17,809 nucleotides of DNA from an uncultured Desulfobacterales bacterium (GTDB taxonomy: Bacteria; Desulfobacterota; Desulfobacteria; Desulfobacterales; G020354645). Positions 8,752 to 15,618 of the stretch are shown here, piece by piece. The stretch lies in contig CAMYNZ010000089.1 in the NCBI GenBank assembly GCA_947259865.1, positions 1-17,809 of the forward strand, read 5' to 3'. Each line of letters starts with the position of its first letter. Position 1 is the stretch's first letter. A model generated the notes under the pieces. The model ran no database searches. It was not told the origin of the DNA and was given only the letters and a program-made list of their open reading frames with translations. The position numbers and the translations under genes are program-made.

Positions 8752-9579
8752 CTATTGCAGTTTCTTGACCCAGGATACATCCCGAAACCAGCGATCTCTC
8801 ATTTTTTCCAGTACGCCACTATCCTCGAGCTTGTTAAGAAAGTTCGTTACCCAATTTACCAGTAACGGATCGTCGGCCGGCAGTGCCACACCGAGGGGTT
8901 CGTATGTGAAGGGTGCAATGATGGAAAACAGATTGTGCTGGGGATAGCGTGCAACCGAGACCACACAGATCGGATGATCGGCTAGCATGGCATCCACCTT
9001 GCGCTGAATCACCATATCCACGGCTGTATCGTAGTCTTTGGTAGTTACGAGCGTTGCCTTTTTCATAATTACCCTGACAAACTCCGCACTGGTGGATCCC
9101 TCGAGGGCTGCTATTTTAAATTTTCGGTTGTCCAGGGCATTCGGATCTGTGATGGAAGACAGCGTGGAAACATTAGTCAGCAGGCCCTTGCCCGATACGT
9201 AATACGGCCCTGCAAAAGCGACCTTGAGATTTCGTTTGGATGTCATGGTCATGCCGGAGAGAATCATGTCAATCTGCCCGCTTTCAAGCGCCGCTAGTAA
9301 TTTGGAAAATTGAATGGCTTTGAGATTAAGTTTAACACCCATTGAATCGGCCATGTAGCGGGCCAGATCGGCTTCAAAACCGATGATTTTACCTTTTTGG
9401 GTGGTCATGTTTAAGGGGGGCATGCCGGCGGCCGTTCCCACGGTCAACTCTCCTTTTTGCAATATCCGATCGATCACGGGGGCGGTGGCAGCAGGAATCC
9501 TGGTGCCTGTCCCCGTGCTGCAGGCGTATAGCAAAATCAGTGACAGCGCTGCTATTATAATTGCACGGATCGTTTTCAT
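8752..9579 (-). CDS. Family 3 extracellular solute-binding lipoprotein (SBP2)
   Basis: This is a 275-residue SBP_bac_3 protein, intact. I chose the ATG at 9579 rather than 9621 because it follows a strong GAGGAG ribosome site at 7-nt spacing and gives a clean lipoprotein signal (MKTIRAIIIA, then LILLYAC, Cys20 in the lipobox). Key sites are VGTAAGMPPLNM, GFEADLARYMA, ligand Arg116 (SKRNLKVAF) and Asp201 (ADHPICVV). The C-terminus ends with KLEDSGVLEKMRDRWFRDVS, the normal closing helices of the family. It is a gapless paralogue of SBP1 over 250 residues. No permease or ATPase gene is adjacent; the next gene downstream is AsmA2. It may bind an amino acid or related small ligand as a sensor or carrier, but the ligand cannot be told from the sequence. 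Confidence 0.9.
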   Translation of the reverse strand: MKTIRAIIIAALSLILLYACSTGTGTRIPAATAPVIDRILQKGELTVGTAAGMPPLNMTTQKGKIIGFEADLARYMADSMGVKLNLKAIQFSKLLAALESGQIDMILSGMTMTSKRNLKVAFAGPYYVSGKGLLTNVSTLSSITDPNALDNRKFKIAALEGSTSAEFVRVIMKKATLVTTKDYDTAVDMVIQRKVDAMLADHPICVVSVARYPQHNLFSIIAPFTYEPLGVALPADDPLLVNWVTNFLNKLEDSGVLEKMRDRWFRDVSWVKKLQ

Positions 9580-9709
9580 TTTTTTCTCCTCGCTGCGAAA
9601 ATGCACCTGAAAAGTGCGCATATGGGTTTTGCTTAAAGTGAATAAGGGGTGAGGTGGTTACCGATTTACATACAGAGCTGAGAAAGAATGTAAGGAGTAT
9701 CTGGCGACA

Positions 9710-9997
9710 CTACTGCCTGACAGCTTCAAGTCTCACCAATTTACCGACGTAAAAATAAAGTACATAAAAATAACCGGCATCGGGACCGTATATCCACTTT
9801 TCAACTTCTCCGTATTGATCGACATAACTTTTTTCTTTTGAAAACGGGTCGCCGCAGTTATACTGAACTTGCGCACTGTGAACCCCATCTTCCACAAACA
9901 AATTGCCACACCGCCATGAAGTGTCCTGCGCTACGGCTACCGTAACAAATCCAAAAAAAAAGACGGCAGCCATCCAGCTGAAAAATATTCTTCTCAT
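9710..9997 (-). CDS. DUF2845-type secreted protein
   Basis: This is a 95-residue small exported protein. The ATG at 9997 is preceded by AAGGGG at about 7 nt. An alternative start at 10045 would add 16 residues before the signal peptide, so it was rejected. The signal peptide is about residues 1-23, with AVA as the likely cleavage site before QDTSW. The mature part has WRCGNLFVEDG, VQYNCGDP and EKWIYGPDAGYFYVLYFYVG, the DUF2845 pattern: two cysteines (C30, C48), then a W-x-Y strand and a final hydrophobic strand. The function of this family is unknown. It lies 130 bp upstream of SBP2 on the same strand and could share its transcript. Confidence 0.75.
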   Translation of the reverse strand: MRRIFFSWMAAVFFFGFVTVAVAQDTSWRCGNLFVEDGVHSAQVQYNCGDPFSKEKSYVDQYGEVEKWIYGPDAGYFYVLYFYVGKLVRLEAVRQ

Positions 9998-10053
9998 TGA
10001 TACCCCTTCGTTTGTTAATCTTTGATAGATTATGCGGAAACACATTTGGCAAA

Positions 10054-10082
10054 AACGTAATACCCTGGCTTTTGCTTGTCAA
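10054..10082 (-). promoter_or_regulatory. Candidate promoter for the DUF2845 gene (and possibly SBP2-AsmA2)
   Basis: On the minus strand there is a perfect -35 TTGACA (10082-10077), a 17-nt spacer and a weak -10 TACGTT (10059-10054). An overlapping TATTAC is the other -10 option, but at a 14-nt spacing. The start of transcription would be near 10047, about 50 nt before the ATG. The -35 is convincing and the -10 is poor. Confidence 0.35.
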
Positions 10083-10409
10083 ATGCAAATGGGTGCCCAA
10101 AAATATTACCCGCGCATGTGTTCGATGTGTCTAATCATTAATAATAAGATGATCATAATTAATCTGCAGGGACCGGGGGTATGCAATCCGGCTTTATAAT
10201 ATCATCCGGGTACTGGCCTTTGAAATTTGTAACTAATTTTGTACCCCAATGGAGCGAAATTCGAGAGTTTCCCGGAGCCTGAAACTACATCATGACATTA
10301 TTTATTAATTCTTGCCATAAAAACTAATACATTATACAGCTTTTAGGCAGAGGCCCTTCGAAAAGATGTCGCTAATATATTTGGTTAAGCCCGTGAAAGG
10401 AATACATAG
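10083..10409. other. Divergent intergenic region, mostly without recognised features
   Basis: This is AT-rich sequence between the minus-strand DUF2845 gene and the plus-strand MORN gene. It holds a plus-strand promoter candidate (separate entry) and a run around 10133-10163 with repeated TAAT/ATTA and GATCAT words that could bind a regulator. I see no open frame, tRNA or terminator that I would defend. Confidence 0.4.
10312..10338 (+). promoter_or_regulatory. Candidate promoter for the MORN-repeat gene
   Basis: TTGCCA (10312-10317) and TATACA (10333-10338) match -35 and -10 hexamers in 5 and 4-5 of 6 positions. The 15-nt spacer is shorter than ideal. The position, about 70 nt before the ATG at 10410, is reasonable. 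Prediction only. Confidence 0.3.
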
Positions 10410-10991
10410 ATGAAATCGCTATTTTTTACACTATTGATGCTAATTTCTTTTTTGGCTTCGAATGCATTCGGCCAGGAATGTAAAAAAGGGGATTGCGTCA
10501 ACGGTCGTGGTACCATGCTTTATCAAAGCAACCATAAATATACCGGCGAATTTAAAGACGGCAAAAGGCATGGAGAAGGAACATTACTTTTACCCCTTGG
10601 CAGGCGTTTCGTCGGGTACTGGGAGAACGATATGTTTTTCGAGGGAACACTGACCTACCATGACGGTCGCAGATACATCGGCCGCTGGAAGTACGGCCAG
10701 CGGGAAGGTCACGGGATAATGGTTTACCCGGATGGCAGAAAATACGTTGGCGGATTTGTCAACGGCCGCCGACATGGCAAGGGAACGATGTCCTATGCCG
10801 ATGGTCGCGAATATGTCGGTGATTTTGTAAAGGGTAAGCGAACAGGGCAGGGGACCATGACCTTTCCCGACGGGCGCAAATATGTGGGAGAATTCGAAAA
10901 CGGCCAAAGAACCGGATCCGGTATGCTCACCCATCCCGATGGCCGGAAACAAATCGGCCAATTTAAAGATGGTGAGTTCGTCAGCGAGTAG
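10410..10991 (+). CDS. Secreted MORN-repeat protein
   Basis: This is a 193-residue protein with an N-terminal signal peptide (about residues 1-21, MKSLFFTLLM then ASNAFG). A short Cys-containing segment (QECKKGDCVNG) follows, then about six and a half MORN repeats at very regular spacing (starts at residues 44, 67, 89, 112, 135, 158 and 181). Typical units are YTGEFKDGKRHGEGT and YVGDFVKGKRTGQGT. MORN repeats form an elongated beta-hairpin array used for binding proteins or lipids. The signal peptide places this one in the periplasm or outside. The ATG at 10410 follows AAAGGA at about 9 nt. The gene stands 51 bp before the deacetylase gene on the same strand, so the two could be co-transcribed. 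Its partner is not evident. Confidence 0.9.
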   Translation: MKSLFFTLLMLISFLASNAFGQECKKGDCVNGRGTMLYQSNHKYTGEFKDGKRHGEGTLLLPLGRRFVGYWENDMFFEGTLTYHDGRRYIGRWKYGQREGHGIMVYPDGRKYVGGFVNGRRHGKGTMSYADGREYVGDFVKGKRTGQGTMTFPDGRKYVGEFENGQRTGSGMLTHPDGRKQIGQFKDGEFVSE

Positions 10992-11009
10992 CGTGATAAA
11001 ATACCCCGA

Positions 11010-11045
11010 CTCCTAAGATAAACAGGAGCATAGATGTAAACTGTG
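11010..11045 (+). promoter_or_regulatory. Start-stop leader (ATG-TAA) at the deacetylase gene, with a hairpin covering the ribosome site
   Basis: AGGAG (11024-11028) sits 5 nt before ATG 11034-11036, the ideal start, but the next codon is TAA (11037-11039). The first usable in-frame start is GTG 11043, only two codons further. A CTCCT at 11010-11014 can pair with the AGGAG across a 9-nt loop. Translation of the deacetylase thus needs either re-initiation at GTG or direct initiation 14 nt from the ribosome site. This may be control of expression or a simple codon-2 nonsense mutation. Confidence 0.5.
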
Positions 11046-11774
11046 ACGACTTTAGTGATTCATGATTTTAAAAAGGACTACTTCGAACTGAATCTGGCGG
11101 CTTACACGCTTAGCTTCGACGACGGGCTGTATTCGCAATATTATTATTACCCGCTGCTCAACCCGGTTGACAGCCCAAAGATTTTCTTTATCATCACCTC
11201 TTTTATCAAACCCGGTAGGGTCAGAGCGCGGTTTAATGGTGAATACATTAAATCCGTAAAATCGCGAAAATACATGAATGATGCGTTTATCAGAAACGAT
11301 TTTTCCCATTTTATGAATCTGGAGGAAATTCAGGCGCTGGCGGCCCATGCGGGGGTAAGGATCGGCGCCCACAGCCATTTTCACGATATAATTGTACACG
11401 ATTCCCCACCCAAAAAGCCCACCAGCCAATGGAAGATTGACAGATTAGGTTACAACCCGGAGAAAATGAATCCCGGGACGAGCATCCGTTCCCGTCTGGC
11501 CTTTCAGGGGTTCCAATTAAGATATGGAAAACTGGTGCCGCGCAAACAAACGGATTGGATGGACTACATCAAGTATGACACTGAACAAAGCTTGAAGTGG
11601 TTCGAGGAGAATTTAGGGTTTGCCCCTGAAATTTACGGCTTGCCCTTCAATGAATACAGCGACACCATGATTGCGGTGCTCGAAAGTTTCGGCTTCAAAG
11701 AATTTTACGGCAAACCAGGCAAGAATAATAAAATTCACGGCCGGCTTGATATCGACAAATTGGTTCCCCACTAG
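11043..11774 (+). CDS. Polysaccharide deacetylase family protein (NodB/CE4 domain)
   Basis: This is a 243-residue protein. Motif 1 is TLSFDDG (residues 22-28, Asp26/Asp27) and motif 2 is HSHFH (residues 110-114, the H-S-x-x-H metal ligands). A later YGLPFNEYSDTMIAVLESFG segment matches the third CE4 motif region. These enzymes use a divalent metal to remove N- or O-acetyl groups from polysaccharides such as peptidoglycan or exopolysaccharide. There is no signal peptide, so a cytoplasmic or sugar-precursor substrate is possible. The GTG start is forced by an in-frame TAA two codons upstream (see the leader entry). It faces the convergent GNAT/DUF1207 operon. The substrate is unknown. Confidence 0.82.
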   Translation: MTTLVIHDFKKDYFELNLAAYTLSFDDGLYSQYYYYPLLNPVDSPKIFFIITSFIKPGRVRARFNGEYIKSVKSRKYMNDAFIRNDFSHFMNLEEIQALAAHAGVRIGAHSHFHDIIVHDSPPKKPTSQWKIDRLGYNPEKMNPGTSIRSRLAFQGFQLRYGKLVPRKQTDWMDYIKYDTEQSLKWFEENLGFAPEIYGLPFNEYSDTMIAVLESFGFKEFYGKPGKNNKIHGRLDIDKLVPH

Positions 11775-12040
11775 CGGTCAAATCTGCCATGAACGATTGT
11801 AGGCGCAGCAGGAGGCCAGAGCTTGCAACATTGGATCAATTATTGGTTCGTAAATTATTGGCACTAATGGCTTTGCCCATACTGAAATCATGCGCTCCGC
11901 TGTCTGAAGAAAGGCTCAGCCCGGCCACCTATGCGCATGCGCCCCATGAAAGAAAAGCCTTATTGGCCTCAAATAAGGGCGAGGTCATCCGCCAAAGTTC
12001 TATGGTGGATTGCGAGCCATTAATAACGCAAGCGCTGTAA
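11775..12040. other. Intergenic stretch with no supported gene
   Basis: This lies between the convergent deacetylase and acetyltransferase genes. An 83-codon open frame (11789-12040, plus strand) exists, but it has no ribosome site, no recognisable domain and an odd composition. I do not call it a gene. It might be a decayed fragment. Confidence 0.4.
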
Positions 12041-12064
12041 GTTGCGGCCCGGAGGGCATGCAAC
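12041..12064. terminator. Hairpin between convergent genes
   Basis: GTTGC and GCAAC (5 bp) enclose an inner GCCC-GGA-GGGC stem, giving a compact GC-rich hairpin 10 bp beyond the acetyltransferase stop codon and about 270 bp after the deacetylase stop. There is no U-run on either side, so it is at best an atypical terminator or 3'-end stabiliser. Confidence 0.3.
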
Positions 12065-12073
12065 AAGCAGGTA

Positions 12074-13162
12074 TTACGTAAAGGCGGTGTCGCCGTCGCA
12101 GTAATTCAAATCAATGTTATCAGTCCAGGCGGCCAGGGGGCTGGCTGCAGTTTTCGGATGGTAAACATACAACCGTTTTTTTGTGTTAAGTAGATAGGTA
12201 TGACAAAACAAATTTTGAAAACCGTTTACAAATTCCGAGGGAATATCGATGCGGTCGGCCAGGTGGTGGGCGGCCAATTTTAGACTTAACCTGGAGATGA
12301 TGTTAAACGCCCGTGCATCTAAAATATGATAGTCAAGGATTTTTAAAACGGTGTTTTTTTTTGTACGCGAGACCGAAAACACCACAAATCCCTGGTGTGC
12401 ATTATCCCTGTTTGAATACAATTCCAACGCGATATATTGAAAAACATCACGCACACCGGCGAAGTGGTAGTTATAATAGGGCTTTTCGACCGTATCTTTT
12501 GAAACCACCCAGGGATATTTTAACATCCAGTTAATCCACTCGATACTCCGATAAAAACCCGGTCCACCCTTGGCAGAAGCCTTTACGCTTTCTAAATCCC
12601 AGTTGATTTGTTCGACCTGCTGATAGCGAAATTCCTGAAACCCCCCGGGCTGCTTGTAAGACCAGCAGTAATACAAAAATCGTTTCAGGATTCGATGAAA
12701 GACTTTGAACCCGGCCCCCTTTTTTATTTGCAACTGATAAAATACAATCGGTCCCAGTATCTTCAGCCCGGATTTCAGGTACGTTTTTTCAGCTGATCGG
12801 GTCATGCCGGTCACACTAAAGTCAACATTTAAGGCCTTTATCTTTTCTATCAGAAGTTTGCCGACCCTTTGCCCTCTGTGGGCTTTGGCCACATAAAATG
12901 TTGTGGCCCAAAAAACGCGTGATACGTTGTTGCCATGCTTCAGTAAACCGGGGAGCAGACCGTGGTACCCGATGCAGGCGTTGCCATCGAAAGCCACGAG
13001 TAAAACGATATCATCCGGTCGGGAACAGGGATTGTTGGTATGGGCTAATACGCGCTGGGGTGAAATGGGAAGAATATTATCAGCCCCAGAATGGTTGAAA
13101 AAAGGGCCGGTGAAATCCTTAAGATCTTTTAACCTGATTTCTTCGATTCGTATGCTGTGCAT
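12074..13162 (-). CDS. GNAT-family acetyltransferase-like protein
   Basis: This is a 362-residue protein. The N-terminal part is a GNAT fold: VLLVAFDGNACIGYHG (strands 2-3), WATTFYVAKAHRGQRVGKLL (strand 4 and the acetyl-CoA pyrophosphate loop, R/Q-x-x-G-x-G/A type at residues 95-104) and a TRSAEKTYLKSGLKILG region (strand 5/helix). The C-terminal 200 residues resemble a second, degenerate acyltransferase half and I do not recognise a named family. The gene begins immediately after the stop of the DUF1207 gene (TGA|ATG with no spacer), which points to translational coupling. With the deacetylase opposite, acyl transfer to an envelope polysaccharide or lipid-linked sugar is plausible but unproven. 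Confidence 0.7.
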   Translation of the reverse strand: MHSIRIEEIRLKDLKDFTGPFFNHSGADNILPISPQRVLAHTNNPCSRPDDIVLLVAFDGNACIGYHGLLPGLLKHGNNVSRVFWATTFYVAKAHRGQRVGKLLIEKIKALNVDFSVTGMTRSAEKTYLKSGLKILGPIVFYQLQIKKGAGFKVFHRILKRFLYYCWSYKQPGGFQEFRYQQVEQINWDLESVKASAKGGPGFYRSIEWINWMLKYPWVVSKDTVEKPYYNYHFAGVRDVFQYIALELYSNRDNAHQGFVVFSVSRTKKNTVLKILDYHILDARAFNIISRLSLKLAAHHLADRIDIPSEFVNGFQNLFCHTYLLNTKKRLYVYHPKTAASPLAAWTDNIDLNYCDGDTAFT

Positions 13163-14179
13163 TCACAAATCTATCCACATACCCAAAGCAATATGGCTTT
13201 CCCGGTTTTGGAAAAATTCACCGATCACCGAACGTCCTTTGCGGTATTCAAGGCCAAACCGCCAGGTGCGATCCGGGTCCTTTACCGGTAGAACCAATCC
13301 GGCCTGGACGGTAACCTCTGCTTTCCAGTCCGACTCATCATAAGACATAACATCAACGGCAGCAAAATAACCTAATTTTCCGTTCCGGAATCGATCGGGG
13401 TCTTCAAACTCAAGACCGCCCTCCACACGCCATTTTTCCTGCAATTGTTCGTTACGAATGTCAAAGGCCCAGCCGGCTTCGCCGTATATTCGCCAGTGCT
13501 CAAAGCCTGCAAGGCTTAACCCGAAAGCCCATTCCTGACGGGTGTAGTTAATGCGTTGCCGGCCGGTCCGCTCGGCATATTCATCTCCCACATGGCTGGA
13601 ATCGTGCTGTATCGCCAGTTTGGCGGCCAATCCCTTACCGTTGCTCCAGGTAAAAAGCGCACCGTAGACACCGTCCCAACCGATATTGTCCAGTGAGTTG
13701 TCGCGATCAAATATCCCCAGAAAAGCACCCTCCAAATCTATCTGAAATCCCCGGGACGAATCGCCGGCTGGGTGAAAGCGGAATAGTCCAACCCGAGCGC
13801 CCAAACGGATATTATAGCGGGCATCACCCGAATCGAAAATTTCATTATGGCTGACCCTCACCACATTGACCGCTATCATGGGGCGGATCGGGTTGGCAAT
13901 GTAGTGGGGATAAAGGGGCGTTTTTGGGCTGAATATGCCGCGCCAGCTCTTACCCATCGAAAAGGTATATTTATTATCGCTTTTTGGGCCGGCTTCACTT
14001 TGTGCGGCAGAAGCAATGCCGTTATTTGGTGGGGGGATTTTGGGCGCAGAAATTGTTTGTTCCTGGGCCAGTGAAGGCCCGCTGGCATTGGGGCCAGACA
14101 GATCTTCGAATTCATCAACAGCGTGTATTGGACTGACCAGCAACAAGAGGATCAACGGGGTCAAAAATTTGTAATTCAT
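13163..14179 (-). CDS. DUF1207 family outer-membrane beta-barrel protein
   Basis: This is a 338-residue protein with a signal peptide (about residues 1-20, MNYKFLTPLILLLLVSPIHA). A Pro/Ser/Ala-rich linker runs to about residue 70. A barrel-like domain follows with LYPHYIANPIRPMIAVNVVR, GFQIDLEGAFLGIFD, GLAAKLAIQHDSSHVGDEY and HWRIYGEAGWAFD, ending in an aromatic/hydrophobic strand (HIALGMWIDL). This is the DUF1207 pattern of alternating hydrophobic strands, and the family has no known activity. The ATG at 14179 follows AAGGAG at the long spacing of 14 nt. A near-consensus promoter lies at 14230-14258. The next gene, GNAT, starts directly at its stop codon. Confidence 0.78.
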   Translation of the reverse strand: MNYKFLTPLILLLLVSPIHAVDEFEDLSGPNASGPSLAQEQTISAPKIPPPNNGIASAAQSEAGPKSDNKYTFSMGKSWRGIFSPKTPLYPHYIANPIRPMIAVNVVRVSHNEIFDSGDARYNIRLGARVGLFRFHPAGDSSRGFQIDLEGAFLGIFDRDNSLDNIGWDGVYGALFTWSNGKGLAAKLAIQHDSSHVGDEYAERTGRQRINYTRQEWAFGLSLAGFEHWRIYGEAGWAFDIRNEQLQEKWRVEGGLEFEDPDRFRNGKLGYFAAVDVMSYDESDWKAEVTVQAGLVLPVKDPDRTWRFGLEYRKGRSVIGEFFQNRESHIALGMWIDL

Positions 14180-14229
14180 CTATCTGCTTTTTTCTCCTTG
14201 GGTTCGGGTTGCGTCAGGATATGAGATGC

Positions 14230-14258
14230 ATTATAATGGATTGAAGCGGTGAAGCCAA
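14230..14258 (-). promoter_or_regulatory. Strong sigma-70 type promoter for the DUF1207-GNAT operon
   Basis: On the minus strand, TTGGCT (14258-14253) and a perfect TATAAT (14235-14230) are separated by the ideal 17 nt. Transcription would start near 14223, with a leader of about 44 nt before the ATG. This is the best promoter match in the window. Confidence 0.6.
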
Positions 14259-14259
14259 C

Positions 14260-14610
14260 AGAAAATACTAACAAAAAATGTAAGGATAGTGAAAATTTTA
14301 CTTGATTCCATGTTGACAACCTGTTAAAGGCTCCGAGATAAACCCTGAAACGCAAATGCCGTGTAGAACTTGCGGCTGGAGTTAGGTCTTGCTGACTGCG
14401 CATTGTGATTCAGGCTTATTATCTGGTTAGCCCGGACCGTATACTGATATTGTGCGAGTAAATGTAGCCTCCCACTACTGCGGCCCGGGCTTTTTTTTGC
14501 CCGAAATAGTTTCAAAGCTTTATATTAGGCTTAATGGCAAGGCTTCGCGGAACTTACACCTCGTGGCTGGCCTGCGACGAGCTCAATAAGGAATTAGACA
14601 GCCTGATGAT
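14260..14610. other. Intergenic stretch between MoaA and the DUF1207 operon, no supported gene
   Basis: About 350 bp hold no convincing gene. Two things stand out. One is a CGGGC-T8-GCCCG inverted repeat near 14487-14504, whose T-run is in the loop and so is not a classic terminator. The other is a 26-codon plus-strand frame (14534-14614) without a ribosome site. Nothing here matches a riboswitch or tRNA that I recognise. Confidence 0.4.
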
Positions 14611-15603
14611 CTAACCGCCGATAGACGACATCTGAGAGGATACGCCGACAGGGTCGTTTATTTCAAGGTGATGGCCGGACGCTTTTTTTCTCACGGCTGC
14701 CAGAAGGATATCGGCCAGTTGTGTGTCGGAACAACCATTGCGCAGTGGCCCTTTGATATCCAGCTGATGATCGGATAAAAGACAGGGCCTTAACCCGCCG
14801 CTGGCCGTCAATCTCAGCCGGTTGCAGGCATCGCAGAAATGACAGCTCAATGCGCCGATGAAACCGATTTCGCCTCGCGCCCCCTCAAACTTATAGCGCT
14901 CTGCAGGACCGTCGTACCTGTCTTTTTGGATTTCCTCAAGCTTTCCGATCGTACCGATGCGGTCTTTAATTTCCGGGATGAGCAGCGGGGGGTCGAAGTT
15001 CATATGGGCTTTTCCGATAGGCATGTATTCGATAAACCTTATGTGGAAGGGATGAGAAAGCGACAGCCTGGCAAAACTTGTCAATTCATCTTGGTTGACA
15101 CCGCGCAGGGCCACCACATTAATTTTTATCGGATCAAATCCCGATTTTTGGGCCAATTCTATTCCCTGCCAGACCTGTCGGAATTTATCGAGGCCGGTCG
15201 TTTTAGCATACTTTTCTCGGTTTAAAGTATCCAGACTGATATTTATGCGTTTTATTTTGGCGGATTTTATTTTATCTATATTTTGTTTCAGAACTATACC
15301 GTTGGTTGTCAGGGCCACATCCCTGAGCCCCCTGATCCGCGTAAGCTGGCCCAGAAAATCATACACGCCTTTTCTAACCAGCGGCTCACCTCCGGTTACC
15401 CGAACCTTGGTAATACCCAAATCGACGCCGACGTTGACAATACGCAGTATCTCTTCATACCGCAGTATTTCACCGTGGGGCAGCCGGGGGATTAAGTCTT
15501 CGGGAACACAGTATATACACTTCAGGTTGCAGCGGTCGGTAATAGATATGCGCAGATAATTCAGCCGGCGGTTGTAGGCATCAATTAATTTTCGATTTGG
15601 CAA
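14611..15603 (-). CDS. moaA: GTP 3',8-cyclase MoaA (molybdenum cofactor synthesis)
   Basis: This is a 330-residue radical SAM enzyme that converts GTP to (8S)-3',8-cyclo-7,8-dihydroguanosine 5'-triphosphate, the first step of molybdopterin synthesis. The N-terminal 4Fe-4S site is C25-x3-C29-x2-C32 (TDRCNLKCIYC), with the SAM-binding VTGGEPLVR at residues 69-77. The C-terminal 4Fe-4S site is C257-x2-C260-x13-C274 (FCDACNRLRLT then LRPCL). The protein ends in the conserved Gly-Gly tail (SSIGG) needed for activity, so it is complete. The start is TTG at 15603. An in-frame TGA, which is also the stop of the upstream synthase gene, lies six codons before, and no ATG is available. It is the third gene of an operon with a 15-nt gap. 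A cytoplasmic molybdenum- or tungsten-enzyme need is implied. No other moa genes are in view. Confidence 0.95.
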   Translation of the reverse strand: MPNRKLIDAYNRRLNYLRISITDRCNLKCIYCVPEDLIPRLPHGEILRYEEILRIVNVGVDLGITKVRVTGGEPLVRKGVYDFLGQLTRIRGLRDVALTTNGIVLKQNIDKIKSAKIKRINISLDTLNREKYAKTTGLDKFRQVWQGIELAQKSGFDPIKINVVALRGVNQDELTSFARLSLSHPFHIRFIEYMPIGKAHMNFDPPLLIPEIKDRIGTIGKLEEIQKDRYDGPAERYKFEGARGEIGFIGALSCHFCDACNRLRLTASGGLRPCLLSDHQLDIKGPLRNGCSDTQLADILLAAVRKKASGHHLEINDPVGVSSQMSSIGG

Positions 15604-15618
15604 AGTTCTCTTATCCCT

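Noticed and set aside
11789..12040. 83-codon plus-strand frame between the convergent genes
   Set aside because: No ribosome site, no domain and low-complexity start; kept only as an intergenic note.
12903..13343. 146-codon plus-strand frame across the GNAT/DUF1207 junction
   Set aside because: Antisense to two supported genes, with no ribosome site or family resemblance.
14176..14403. 75-codon minus-strand frame overlapping the DUF1207 start by ATGA
   Set aside because: It has no ribosome site, the frame covers the best promoter in the window (14230-14258), and the translation resembles no family I know.
14484..14504. Rho-independent terminator at the GC-rich/T8 sequence
   Set aside because: The T-run lies inside the loop of the CGGGC/GCCCG stem, and no plus-strand gene precedes it, so the geometry does not fit an intrinsic terminator.
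15095..15559. 154-codon plus-strand frame opposite moaA
   Set aside because: Antisense to the Fe-S and SAM-binding region of a clear MoaA; it is a shadow.
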